Source of the DNA: JAKIYB01 sp964590255
GTDB lineage: Bacteria; Armatimonadota; Hebobacteria; CAIYQO01
DNA length: 42,776 bases
Reading direction: 5' to 3'
Assembly: GCA_964590255.1 (NCBI GenBank)
Contig: CAZPYA010000039.1
Location: 1-42,776 of the forward strand
This document shows, piece after piece, positions 34,590-42,641 of the stretch. The position numbers and the translations under genes were made by a program. Positions within the stretch are counted from its first letter, which is position 1. Each line of letters begins with the position of its first letter. Below the pieces are notes generated by a model, which made no database searches, was not told the DNA's origin, and was given only the letters and a program-made list of their open reading frames with translations.

Positions 34590-35876
34590 CTACGGCTCGA
34601 AGATGAAATTGATGCCATTATTGGACGTGGTGGTGCCGGAATAATTAATCTCGATTTTCCGATCGGGATGCACCGGGAGCAACACGCCCACAGCGTTCAT
34701 TTTGCAGGTGCCATCGCCGACTTTCACCGATGTCGCCAGATTGAGCGTCGTCGTCACCGGGTTAGCGCCGAATTCATCGTAGATTTTAATCCAGTTCAGT
34801 GTCGCCGTGGTGTTGCAGTTGTCCACAACATGATTCATCACCACCATCGCCATCTTCTTCGTGGTGTCGGTATTGACATTCGGCATGATAGTGAAAGTGC
34901 GCGTGCCCGCGGTACCGCCGAATGGACCCGGCATAAAGCCGCCATACGAGCCGTTGGTGCCCCAGTGCGGCCAGGCGGCACCCGCCGCGGCATGCACGAC
35001 GGTTTCGGAAAGCTTCCACCACTTCAGCGTCGGATCGTTGGTCATCGTGCCCCAGCGGTTCAACTCCATTGGCTTGATTTTAAAGGTGCCGGCGTCGAAG
35101 TCGTAGCGGTTGGAGGAGGTGCCGTCATTAAACGAGACGGTATTGGCATACGGTCCGCTGCCGAAAGCGACTTTATAGCCGGCCGCCATCAAGGTCTTAT
35201 ACGCTTCCTGATCGTAGGCAGTATACGGCACATCCGTATATGCCAGCGGCTTGGTGAAGAGCGCGCCCAGCGGCACGGCGCTCTCCAGGAATGCGACGTT
35301 CACGCTCGGAAGGAAGAGCAGGCCGTTGACGTTGTTCGCGTTGACGATGCTCACGTGCCCATCGACGAAGGCCACCACCGCCGCGTTGTTGTGCCGCGGG
35401 TCGGTCTGCGCCACCGCCTTGCTCAGATCGTTGGCCCCGGCGTCCTTGATGTAGCCCCCCGCGTTCGACGCGGGATTCTTCAGGTCGGTCAACAATGGCG
35501 CGTCCACCGGCGACTTGATGTCGCCCAGCGCCGTGTCCGAAAGGAACGAGCCCGCCACATACATGTAGTCCGGCTCGCTCAGCGTGCCGGTGTGCGTCAG
35601 TGTCGGACAGTCGAGGATCTTTTGATCCAGCCCGGCGCTCGTGACCAGTTGATTCACCCACGTCTTCGCGTTGGGCAGTTTCTGGCCGTTGTCCTGGGCA
35701 TACATTTGCATGGCCAGCGCGATCTGCCGCTGCTGGTTCATGCAGGTGTTCGTGCGCGCTTTTTCCCGCGCCTTCGCGAACACCGGAAAGAGAATGGCCG
35801 CGAGGATCGCGATAATGGCGATCACCACCAGGAGTTCAATCAACGTGAACCCGCGGTGCCGGAAGAGTGTGGGCAT
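34590..35876 (-). CDS. Prepilin-type protein B (H-X9-DG family)
   Basis: 428 aa, ATG 35876 with AAAGGAGG 7 nt upstream; a longer frame to 35894 adds only MKGGIG and lacks a ribosome site. MPTLFRHRG then FTLIELLVVIAIIAILAAIL is the pilin signal. CMNQQRQIALAMQMYAQD and the H-X9-DG block RHNNAAVVAFVDGHVSIV follow. The C-terminal domain shares its plan with protein A (TTKKMAMVVMNHVVDN, NPVTTTLNLATSVKVGD, VGVLLPVHPDRKIEINYS), so A and B descend from one ancestral gene. It is the promoter-proximal gene of a two-gene operon with promoter 36040-36068. Possible role: surface appendage tip or secretion pseudopilin, perhaps binding a glycan; the last point is speculation from context. Confidence 0.85.
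   Translation of the reverse strand: MPTLFRHRGFTLIELLVVIAIIAILAAILFPVFAKAREKARTNTCMNQQRQIALAMQMYAQDNGQKLPNAKTWVNQLVTSAGLDQKILDCPTLTHTGTLSEPDYMYVAGSFLSDTALGDIKSPVDAPLLTDLKNPASNAGGYIKDAGANDLSKAVAQTDPRHNNAAVVAFVDGHVSIVNANNVNGLLFLPSVNVAFLESAVPLGALFTKPLAYTDVPYTAYDQEAYKTLMAAGYKVAFGSGPYANTVSFNDGTSSNRYDFDAGTFKIKPMELNRWGTMTNDPTLKWWKLSETVVHAAAGAAWPHWGTNGSYGGFMPGPFGGTAGTRTFTIMPNVNTDTTKKMAMVVMNHVVDNCNTTATLNWIKIYDEFGANPVTTTLNLATSVKVGDGTCKMNAVGVLLPVHPDRKIEINYSGTTTSNNGINFIFEP
35428..35759 (-). repeat. 332 bp exact duplication, B-type copy 1 (partner 38314-38645)
   Basis: Identical with 38314-38645 (offset 2886). It spans roughly codons 40-150 of prepilin B, just before the H-X9-DG block. The leader-peptide part and the C-terminal domain outside this block differ between the copies. 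Confidence 0.85.
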
Positions 35877-36039
35877 ACCGATGCCTCCTTTCACGACTCA
35901 ATAATGCAATTGGGATAGGTTGTCTGGATATCACCCGCCAGGTCTCAAATCTCATGGGCAATATCGACAAACAGCCTGCCAGCGTATCGGACGGATGCGA
36001 GATTTCCGCACGATAAGCAAAACAAATGCACAATGCCTA

Positions 36040-36068
36040 TTTGTACCGCTTCTCACATGTTTCGTCAA
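36040..36068 (-). promoter_or_regulatory. Sigma70-type promoter of prepilin operon 1
   Basis: On the minus strand TTGACG (36063-36068), 17 bp spacer, TACAAA (36040-36045). Transcription would start near 36033, giving a leader of about 157 nt before gene B at 35876. The eight bases TTGACGAA plus a preceding A are shared with the promoter of operon 2. No known riboswitch motif is apparent in the long leader. Confidence 0.6.
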
Positions 36069-36120
36069 TACCGATTACATTTTCAGCCAGGTCTGCGTGG
36101 TCTCACACGCCATCCGATAC

Positions 36121-36154
36121 CAGTGCATCCCCCGCATTCGCGGGGGATGCACTG
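36121..36154 (-). terminator. Strong perfect hairpin after prepilin operon 2
   Basis: CAGTGCATCCCCCGC and GCGGGGGATGCACTG form a perfect 15 bp stem with an ATTC loop, 20 bp past the stop of the gene at 36175. There is no T-run on the minus strand, so it is either a factor-assisted terminator or a 3' end stabiliser. It also separates this operon from the promoter of operon 1. Confidence 0.6.
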
Positions 36155-36174
36155 CGGGACGTGTCAGCTGATGG

Positions 36175-37443
36175 TTAATCGCCGAAGGCGATATAAACGC
36201 CGCACCCGGGATTCGCGGTGCCGATGGTCGCCGTCACGTTGAAGACGATTTTCCCGCCGGCGACGGCCGGCACCAGGAAGCCGCGCGCGCGGATTTCCGA
36301 TCCGCCGTTCGTCGGCGGCATCGCCATGCTGGCGTCGCTGAAGGTCGTCGTCGTGGTATTGTTGGCGGCGTCCGTGATGGCCACGCTGTTGATCGTCACC
36401 GTCGCGGAACCCGCGTCATACGCCCGGTAGCCGAGGATAGCAACTTTCTTCGCGCCGGACGCAATCGGCATCAGTGTGAGATTCACCGTCCGGGTGAGCG
36501 GACTGCCACCGCCGCCGGCCCAGGCGCCCGTCACCCCGGTGATGGTGTAGAGCATTTGGCCCTTGAAGATGCCGCCGAAATAGCCGTATGCCTTCGCTTC
36601 CGTCGCATTCGGGATGGTGGTGGTTTTATCCAGCCATGCGGGCATGGTCGAACGATCATCTTTCACGACGCCGCTGGCGTTGATCAGGCGCATGGTCGTG
36701 CTATTCCAATCGGTGCATCCGGCGATGGTGGTAAATCCCGCGGCGGTTAAACCGGGTGCCATGTCACCGGCGGCGGTATGCAGATTATTCGGGTGGCCGG
36801 GCATGATCGGCGTCATGACTTCCCCGAGACTGACCGGCTTGAAGATCGCGGTGCCGACGATGGCATTGGTGAATAAGCCGGCGGTCACGTCGCTCTGCTT
36901 CAACCAGGAGACGTGGCCATCGACGAAGGTGAACACCGCGCCGCCGTTATGCCGGGCGTCAGTCTGCTTCACCGCTTTCTCGGGATCGGTCTGCCCCGCG
37001 TCGTTAATATAGGCGGGGTTCTTTTCCGGACGCGCTAGATCGGCGGTCAGGGGAGTATCTACCGGATTGGTGATATCGCCCGCGGCCACGCCGGAGAGGA
37101 ACGAACCGGCCACATAGAAGTAGTCCGGCTGATATTCGCGCCCCACATGGGTAATCGTTGGGCAGTCCCACACTTCGCCCTTCACCCCGTAGTCCGAGGA
37201 GAGCGCCGTCACCCACTCTTTCGCGGTGGGCATCGTTTCTTCATGGTCCTGTGTGAACATATTGATCGCCAGCGCGATCTGCCGCTGGTTGTTCATGCAG
37301 GAGTTCTGGTTGGCCTTTTCCCGCGCCTTCGCAAACACCGGGAAGAGGATGGCGGCCAGAATCGCGATGATCGCGATGACCACCAGTAGCTCAATGAGCG
37401 TGAAGCCGCGCCGTCGAGCCGCAAAGCAATGAGTCAGATGCAT
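36175..37443 (-). CDS. Prepilin-type protein A' (paralogue of the gene at 33301)
   Basis: 422 aa. Same start, ribosome site and first 85 codons as its paralogue at the DNA level. Pilin leader MHLTHCFAARRRG, helix FTLIELLVVIAIIAILAAIL, H-X9-DG block RHNGGAVFTFVDGHVSWL. The C-terminal domain is clearly homologous but diverged by eye to roughly half identity (SGAKKVAILGYRAYDAG, EIRARGFLVPAVAGGKIV). The Gly-rich loop AWAGGGGSPL is specific to this copy. ATG 37443 is chosen over a longer frame to 37542, which only overlaps the end of gene B'. Second gene of operon 2, 26 bp after B'. Confidence 0.85.
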   Translation of the reverse strand: MHLTHCFAARRRGFTLIELLVVIAIIAILAAILFPVFAKAREKANQNSCMNNQRQIALAINMFTQDHEETMPTAKEWVTALSSDYGVKGEVWDCPTITHVGREYQPDYFYVAGSFLSGVAAGDITNPVDTPLTADLARPEKNPAYINDAGQTDPEKAVKQTDARHNGGAVFTFVDGHVSWLKQSDVTAGLFTNAIVGTAIFKPVSLGEVMTPIMPGHPNNLHTAAGDMAPGLTAAGFTTIAGCTDWNSTTMRLINASGVVKDDRSTMPAWLDKTTTIPNATEAKAYGYFGGIFKGQMLYTITGVTGAWAGGGGSPLTRTVNLTLMPIASGAKKVAILGYRAYDAGSATVTINSVAITDAANNTTTTTFSDASMAMPPTNGGSEIRARGFLVPAVAGGKIVFNVTATIGTANPGCGVYIAFGD

Positions 37444-37468
37444 GGAATAACTCCTTTCGCGCCTGAGC
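37190..37468 (-). repeat. 279 bp exact duplication, A-type copy 2
   Basis: Partner of 34310-34588; covers the 5' part of prepilin A', its ribosome site and the spacer to gene B'. Confidence 0.85.
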
Positions 37469-37469
37469 C

Positions 37470-38762
37470 CTACGGCTCGAAGACCAGATTCATGCCGCCA
37501 TTCGCGGTGGCGGTGTTGGAATAATTGATCTCGATTTTGCAATCCGGGTGAACAGGGATGAGGAACGCGGCGGCCGACACTTTATACACCCCATCGCCGA
37601 CCTTGATCGCCGTGCTGAGGTTCAGCGTCGTGGTGACCGGATTCAGCCCGTTTTCGTCGTAGACCTTCACCCAGTTCACTGTCGCCGTGTCGTTGCAGTT
37701 ATCGACGTTGAGGTTTTGCGCCGTAATCGCCACTTTCTTCGTGGTGTCGGTATTCACGTTCGGGATGATAGTCAATGTCTTCGTCCCGGTGGCGTCGAGT
37801 AATCCGCACGGGTTGTAAAACCCGAAGCTCGTGTCGCCCCAGCCCAGGTGCGTCGTCGCGTATGCCGTATCAACGAGGCACCCGCCGGTGCCCAACTTCC
37901 ACCATTTCAACGTCGGGTCTTCCGTAACCGTCCCCGGCGCCTTCCATTGACACAGGGGATTGATAGTTTTATCGGGGTTCACCCCATACCGGTTGCCGAC
38001 GTTGCCGTTGTTGAAGCCCCAGGAACCGTTGCCACTGCCGCCGGCGCCAACCAGTGTGGTGATACCGGAATTCGCCAGCAATTTCCGCAAATCCTGATAA
38101 CTGGTGGTACCTGCCGCATCTTTATAGGAGATGGGCTTATCGGTCAGCTTGCCCAGCGACACGGCGCTGTAAAGAAATGCGACGTTCACGCTCGGTAGGA
38201 AAAGCAAACCGTTGACCTTGTTCGCGTTAACGATGCTCACGTGCCCGTCGACGAACGCCACCACCGCCGCGTTGTTGTGCCGCGGGTCGGTCTGCGCCAC
38301 CGCCTTGTTCAGGTCGTTGGCCCCGGCGTCCTTGATGTAGCCCCCCGCGTTCGACGCGGGATTCTTCAGGTCGGTCAACAATGGCGCGTCCACCGGCGAC
38401 TTGATGTCGCCCAGCGCCGTGTCCGAAAGGAACGAGCCCGCCACATACATGTAGTCCGGCTCGCTCAGCGTGCCGGTGTGCGTCAGTGTCGGACAGTCGA
38501 GGATCTTTTGATCCAGCCCGGCGCTCGTGACCAGTTGATTCACCCACGTCTTCGCGTTGGGCAGTTTCTGGCCGTTGTCCTGGGCATACATTTGCATGGC
38601 CAGCGCGATCTGCCGCTGCTGGTTCATGCAGGTGTTCGTGCGCGCCTTTTCACGGGCCTTCGCGAACACAGGGAAGAGGATGGCCGCGAGGATCGCAATG
38701 ATGGCGATCACCACCAGGAGCTCAATTAACGTGAACCCGCGGTGTCGGAAGTGATTGGACAT
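37470..38762 (-). CDS. Prepilin-type protein B' (paralogue of the gene at 34590)
   Basis: 430 aa. MSNHFRHRG then FTLIELLVVIAIIAILAAIL; AAAGGAGG lies 8 nt before the ATG. H-X9-DG block RHNNAAVVAFVDGHVSIV. The region after about residue 200 differs strongly from protein B (for example GAGGSGNGSWGFNNGNVGNR), while the last 110 residues are again similar (TTKKVAITAQNLNVDN, FLIPVHPDCKIEINYS). The middle of the head domain is thus the variable part. First gene of operon 2 with its own promoter at 38872-38900. Confidence 0.85.
   Translation of the reverse strand: MSNHFRHRGFTLIELLVVIAIIAILAAILFPVFAKAREKARTNTCMNQQRQIALAMQMYAQDNGQKLPNAKTWVNQLVTSAGLDQKILDCPTLTHTGTLSEPDYMYVAGSFLSDTALGDIKSPVDAPLLTDLKNPASNAGGYIKDAGANDLNKAVAQTDPRHNNAAVVAFVDGHVSIVNANKVNGLLFLPSVNVAFLYSAVSLGKLTDKPISYKDAAGTTSYQDLRKLLANSGITTLVGAGGSGNGSWGFNNGNVGNRYGVNPDKTINPLCQWKAPGTVTEDPTLKWWKLGTGGCLVDTAYATTHLGWGDTSFGFYNPCGLLDATGTKTLTIIPNVNTDTTKKVAITAQNLNVDNCNDTATVNWVKVYDENGLNPVTTTLNLSTAIKVGDGVYKVSAAAFLIPVHPDCKIEINYSNTATANGGMNLVFEP
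38314..38645 (-). repeat. 332 bp exact duplication, B-type copy 2
   Basis: Partner of 35428-35759; covers codons of about 40-150 of prepilin B'. Confidence 0.85.
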
Positions 38763-38871
38763 ACCGAATTCCTCCTTTCAAATTAAACGGAATCAGTGTT
38801 ATCCCGATCGTCGCCGACCGGTGACATTAAGCCAGTGCCGGACGTATGAAAAGCGACTGACTTTACTTACT

Positions 38872-38900
38872 ATCATATGACAGCGCTGGCGATTCGTCAA
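38872..38900 (-). promoter_or_regulatory. Sigma70-type promoter of prepilin operon 2
   Basis: On the minus strand TTGACG (38895-38900), 17 bp, TATGAT (38872-38877, 5 of 6 to consensus). The transcript would start near 38865, with a leader of about 103 nt. It has a better -10 than the promoter of operon 1 and the same ATTGACGAA around the -35. Confidence 0.7.
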
Positions 38901-38939
38901 TGTGGCTGGCGATGCTTTTCACCTGCTGGCGGTGCGTTG

Positions 38940-40042
38940 TCACTTTGCACCATTCTGCAGCACGCGGTATTCGCCCGGCTGCAGGGTGATCGTCTCCCCG
39001 GCGAATTCCAGCCCGGTCAACGCCATGGTCCGTGTCAGCGTCGCCGTCACCGGACGGTCGGTCGGGTTGTTTACCGACAGATGCCACGCCGGCGCCTTGC
39101 CATCCAGCCCGTCGTTCACCCGCGTCACCTGAATGAACAGCTCCGCCCCGGCGGCATCGGCAATCACCGGGTGGCCCATCAGCACGCGGGTGCGCGCAGC
39201 CTTGCTGACGAACAGCGGCGCGTAGGCGCGTCCGTCGAAATCCACCCCCAACGCACGGTAACCGCTGTCACCATTGCTGTAATAATGGGTGCGGTAGCCT
39301 TCGTACTGGTACAGGCCCACGCTCCAGCGCGGATTCATGCCGCTCACCCGAACCGGAACGGTCAGCGTTGGCAGCCCCGCCGGCGGCCGTGGGATAGACA
39401 CCGCGACGGCGGCGGCATCCGGCGTCAGCTCCAGCAGCCCGCCAGGATCTGCTGCCCGCGTGCCGCGCAGCAGTTGCATCCCGGTCGGCTGCTCCAGATA
39501 GCCGACGATGTCGCCCAGGATGCGCGCGTCGGCGATGCGCTCGCTCATCGGCCACACAGTGGAGAAGAACTCCGTCCCGTATGACTCGCCGGCCTTCACC
39601 GCTTTCGGCGCGCCTTCAGTCCCCACCCCTTCAACAAGTCGTTCGGGATGTCGCCGAAGGCATTCGTATGATGCAGGATCACTCCGCCACCCGCCTTCAG
39701 GAAGCGTTCCACCATCGCGAAATACTCCCCCTGCCAGGGGGCGAAGTGGCGGAAGAGGAATTCCGGATCGCCGGTATCCTTCGGCGGGAAACCGAAAATG
39801 AAGAGCACGTTATACTTGCTGATCCGCTCCCAGGTGAGCTACGCCGACCCCTCCAGGTAATCCACCTCGAAGCCGGCATCCGCCAGTGCCCGCATATAGT
39901 CGTACCCGGCGAAGTAGTAACGGTTCTCGCCCGGACAGCAGAAGAGAATGGACGGCTTTCTGGCCGCCTCCTGCGCCTGAATCGGCAGCACCATGCCGAC
40001 CAGCAGCCAGGCAAAGAACGCGAGCGAGCGGTAACGGGACAT
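38940..40042 (-). pseudogene. Remnant of a giant GATase-like/PHP-like gene
   Basis: The ATG at 40042 starts a signal peptide (MSRYRSLAFFAWLLVGMVLP, then IQAQ) followed by a GATase-like N-terminus. A TAG at 39839-39841 interrupts the frame between DYLEGSA and LTWERISKYN; a paralogue has Gln at this place (FGQLTWERL). The same frame resumes (NVLFIFGFPPKD, KAGGGVILHHTN) and then shifts near 39600-39626 into the frame encoding GESYGTEFFSTVWPMSERIA. Only about 40 residues later the sequence joins the family's C-terminus (TVPVRVSGMNPRWS, LMGHPVIADAAG, VNNPTDRPVTATL), so some 700 or more residues, including the PHP-like module, are missing. Nonsense codon, frameshift and internal deletion together mark a dead copy, although the short C-terminal frame (38940-39626) could still be read. 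Confidence 0.85.
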
Positions 40043-40085
40043 ACTATCCTTCCTGTTAGAATTGGCGCCACCGAAAAACACCATT

Positions 40086-40112
40086 GGGAGCGCGGATTTG
40101 TAATCCGCACGA
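40086..40112 (+). repeat. Dispersed palindromic repeat, copy 2
   Basis: One mismatch in 27 to the unit at 346-372, 44 bp upstream of the pseudogene start. No inverted partner is found nearby, so it forms only the small GCGGATT/AATCCGC hairpin. Confidence 0.7.
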
Positions 40113-40145
40113 TGATGCGATCACAGGCATCTATCCCGTGCAAGC

Positions 40146-40191
40146 CCCCTTCGAAGGGGCGTCGTCTGGCAGCCCGGCCATTAATGACCGG
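40146..40191 (-). terminator. Two hairpins downstream of the GH3 gene
   Basis: CCCCTTCGAAGGGG (40146-40159) is a perfect palindrome, and CCGGCCATTAATGACCGG (40174-40191) is palindromic except for one mismatched pair. Both lie 30-75 bp past the stop of the GH3 gene on the minus strand. Neither has a T-run, so termination efficiency is uncertain. Confidence 0.4.
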
Positions 40192-40220
40192 CGAGTTCCC
40201 GCGCGAACGTCTCATGAATC

Positions 40221-41885
40221 TTATGCTTGCGCGTTCAGCGTCACCGGTAACGTGCCGGTCGGCGCCAGTTCCCCCGCCAGCGCATCGGCGACGGCGTCGA
40301 AGGAGGCCGTGCTGATACCGAACGAGCAGAGGATCGCCGCCGTCTCCGCCGGCACGAGGGTGGAGGCATACGGCGAATTGGTGATAACGGCGATGACCGG
40401 TTTCCCCAACGCGACGATTTCTGCCAGAAGCGCGCCAAGCGGCTGTGATAGCCCGGCGGAGTAGATGCCGAAGATGATGACGTCGGCGTTTTTCGCCCGT
40501 CCCACCGCCTCAAACGCCTGCGGCACGGTCGGCTGTTCGTCGACGACAATGCTTTCAGTCTGCGGCCAGTAGCGGCGTAGCGCGCCGGGGAGCAAGTCGT
40601 GTGACAGCACCGGGTCATTGGAGAGCACGATATTCATGTCTCGCGGCACCACTGCGAGGACCGCCGGCGATCCGTTCAGCGGCAGCACGCTGGTGTTCTT
40701 CACCAGTGTCAGCGCCCGTTGCGCCGCTTCCCGCGCCACCGCCGCATGTTCCGGGCAGCCGATTGTCGCCAATACGCGTTCCCGCGAGAAGGCCGGCGGG
40801 GTGAACAGCCCGCGCTGCCACTTCAACGTGAGAATGCGCTTCACCGACTGATACACCCGCTCCTCAGTGAGCCGGCCCGCTTTCAGCGACGCCTTCACCG
40901 CCTCCAGCGACGGCGCGTATTGCTCGGGCACTTTCATGAAGATCATGTCGGCGCCGGCCTCCAGGCACATGGCGGAGGCCTGTGGGATGCCGTAGTTTTG
41001 CGAAATGGCGAACATCGTCAGGTCGTCGGGCAGCACCACGCCGTCAAAGCCCAGCTCCTCGCGCAGCAGCCCGTTGATGATGCGCGGCGACAGCGTGGCC
41101 GGCAGGCGCTCGGTCTCCAGCGCCGGGTAGAGCGTATGCGCCACCATCACCGTGTCGGCGCCCGCGTCTAGCACGCGCTTGAAGGGGTAGATCGCCAGTC
41201 GATTGAGGGCATCGCGGTCGAGGTCGATCGATTCCAGCTCGCGGTGGGCGTCAGTGCTGCCCGCGCCGCGGCCGGGAAAATGCTTGATGTTGCTGATGAT
41301 CCCCTCGGCGGCATACGCGCGGATATACGCGCTGCCCATCTTCGCCACCATGTCAGGATCCTCGCTGAACGAGCGCGCGCCGATCTCCGGATTGCTGGCG
41401 GTGACCAGGGTATCCAGACACGGCCCGTAGAGCAGGTCCAACCCGAGCGTCTTCACCTCGCGCGCCGAGACCTGCGCCACGCGATACGCCAGTTCGGCTG
41501 ATCCAGCTGCGCCCAGCCCCATCTGGTTCGGCATCATGGCGATCTGCCGCCGGCGAAAGATGCTGTTGCTGATGGAGCCTTCCTGGTCGCCCGCCATAAT
41601 CACCGGCAATCCGGTAATCTCCAGCCCAGCCGCTTTCACCTCGTGGATAAACGCCGCCGTCTCGTCCAGTGGCTTGTTGCGGTCCACCCCGCACGGCAGG
41701 TAGTCGCCGCCGCGCACGAAGCGCTCAAATACCCCGGAAAACTGCAGCGCGCCGAATCGGTAACGCTCGAAATTCCGCCGCGCGAAGTCGACGCTCTCCC
41801 CGCCGCAGATATTCCCCATGAACATCTGCCCGAGCATGTCGTCAAGTGACATGTTACTGATGATGGCATCAATATCCGGTGTCAT
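40221..41885 (-). CDS. GH3 beta-N-acetylhexosaminidase-like protein
   Basis: 554 aa, no signal peptide; GGAGGAG is 6 nt before the ATG. The N-terminal TIM-barrel carries the NagZ-type signature KHFPGRGAGSTDAHREL, in which the Asp-x-His pair acts as general acid/base in NagZ enzymes, and the nucleophile block FDGVVLPDDLTM. A second alpha/beta domain follows from about residue 360 (ALTLVKNTSVLPLNG, VIIFGIYSAG), so it is a two-domain GH3 rather than a single-domain NagZ. Expected reaction: release of terminal beta-N-acetylglucosamine or a related sugar, by hydrolysis or phosphorolysis. Single-gene unit divergent from scpB. The upstream region contains a perfect palindrome that may be an operator. 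Confidence 0.85.
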   Translation of the reverse strand: MTPDIDAIISNMSLDDMLGQMFMGNICGGESVDFARRNFERYRFGALQFSGVFERFVRGGDYLPCGVDRNKPLDETAAFIHEVKAAGLEITGLPVIMAGDQEGSISNSIFRRRQIAMMPNQMGLGAAGSAELAYRVAQVSAREVKTLGLDLLYGPCLDTLVTASNPEIGARSFSEDPDMVAKMGSAYIRAYAAEGIISNIKHFPGRGAGSTDAHRELESIDLDRDALNRLAIYPFKRVLDAGADTVMVAHTLYPALETERLPATLSPRIINGLLREELGFDGVVLPDDLTMFAISQNYGIPQASAMCLEAGADMIFMKVPEQYAPSLEAVKASLKAGRLTEERVYQSVKRILTLKWQRGLFTPPAFSRERVLATIGCPEHAAVAREAAQRALTLVKNTSVLPLNGSPAVLAVVPRDMNIVLSNDPVLSHDLLPGALRRYWPQTESIVVDEQPTVPQAFEAVGRAKNADVIIFGIYSAGLSQPLGALLAEIVALGKPVIAVITNSPYASTLVPAETAAILCSFGISTASFDAVADALAGELAPTGTLPVTLNAQA

Positions 41886-41899
41886 GGATCACTCCTCCC

Positions 41900-41952
41900 G
41901 CGAATGTGCTTCTGTATATTCGCGCTCACGCTTTGCTTCCCTGCAGGGAAGC
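41900..41952 (-). promoter_or_regulatory. Candidate operator/promoter region of the GH3 gene
   Basis: GCTTCCCTGCAGGGAAGC (41935-41952) is an 18 bp perfect palindrome. On the minus strand it precedes TATACA (41913-41918) so that it covers the place of a -35 box, which lacks consensus. GCGAAT/ATTCGC (41900-41923) can also pair just before the ribosome site. Together these look like a regulated promoter, but no regulator gene is nearby. Confidence 0.4.
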
Positions 41953-42041
41953 ATGCCGATTTCGACCGGATGTCCGCGCACTCCGCATGCAGCTATCGGC
42001 CGCGGTCGCGGCAGGATAGCATGCCATGTGGAACTATTCCC

Positions 42042-42071
42042 TTGCCATGCGCCGCGCGGAGTTGGTACACT
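42042..42071 (+). promoter_or_regulatory. Promoter of scpB, start close to the initiation codon
   Basis: TTGCCA (42042-42047), 18 bp, TACACT (42066-42071). The transcript start is expected near 42078, only about three to six bases before the two consecutive ATG codons at 42081 and 42084. Confidence 0.5.
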
Positions 42072-42080
42072 TACAGCGCC

Positions 42081-42641
42081 ATGATGACAACTGACGAGAC
42101 GACACCGGATCTGGTCGCGGCGCTGGAGTGCGTGCTGTTCATGGCGACGCGGCCATTGGCGCTGGGCGAGCTGGGGGAGTTGTTGAACGTATCTCCGCCG
42201 GCGGCGCGGCAGTTGCTGGAGCTGTTGGAGGGCCGCTACCTGGGCATGCAGGTGGTGGAGGTGGCCGGCGGGTGGCAACTGGCCACGAAGCCGGAGTTCG
42301 CCGAATACGTGGCGCAACTGCACCGCCCGCCGAAATTCCGCCTGTCGCCCTCGGCGCTGGAGACGCTGGCTATCGTCGCCTACCGGCAGCCAATCACCCG
42401 ACCGGAGGTCGAGGCACTGCGCGGGGTAAACAGCGACAGCGTCATTACCACGCTACTGGACCGCGAATTCATCCGCGAATGCGGCCACCGCAACACCCCC
42501 GGCCGCCCGATGCTCTACGGCACCACCGACAAATTCCTGCAGATGTTCGGCCTGGCCAGCCTGGACGCGCTGCCCGACCTGGCGACGTTCATCGAACAGC
42601 AGCAAGCAGTGGCGATGGAAGGGTATACGGCAGACGAGTGA
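42081..42641 (+). CDS. scpB: Segregation and condensation protein B (ScpB)
   Basis: 186 aa, the usual size. ScpB is the winged-helix kleisin-associated subunit that works with ScpA and SMC in chromosome condensation and partition. Recognised by the first winged-helix (ALECVLFMATRPLALGEL), the strongly conserved SPSALETLAIVAYRQPITRP and VEALRGVNSDSVITTLLDR, and GRPMLYGTTDKFLQMFGL. The start at 42081 (MMTTDE) agrees with family lengths; a longer frame to 41904 would overlap the GH3 promoter and reads as non-coding. No Shine-Dalgarno sequence precedes it, consistent with leaderless initiation. It is the only clear housekeeping gene here and marks a chromosomal location. ScpA is not in the window. 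Confidence 0.95.
   Translation: MMTTDETTPDLVAALECVLFMATRPLALGELGELLNVSPPAARQLLELLEGRYLGMQVVEVAGGWQLATKPEFAEYVAQLHRPPKFRLSPSALETLAIVAYRQPITRPEVEALRGVNSDSVITTLLDREFIRECGHRNTPGRPMLYGTTDKFLQMFGLASLDALPDLATFIEQQQAVAMEGYTADE

Noticed and set aside
35877..36033. Long leader of prepilin operon 1 as a riboswitch
   Set aside because: I could not match it to a known riboswitch consensus, and the leader of operon 2 is not similar.
39839..39841. TAG in the fifth giant gene as a recoded codon
   Set aside because: A frameshift and a large deletion in the same gene make decay the simpler explanation; other genes here use TAG as a normal stop (for example 17643 and 34590).
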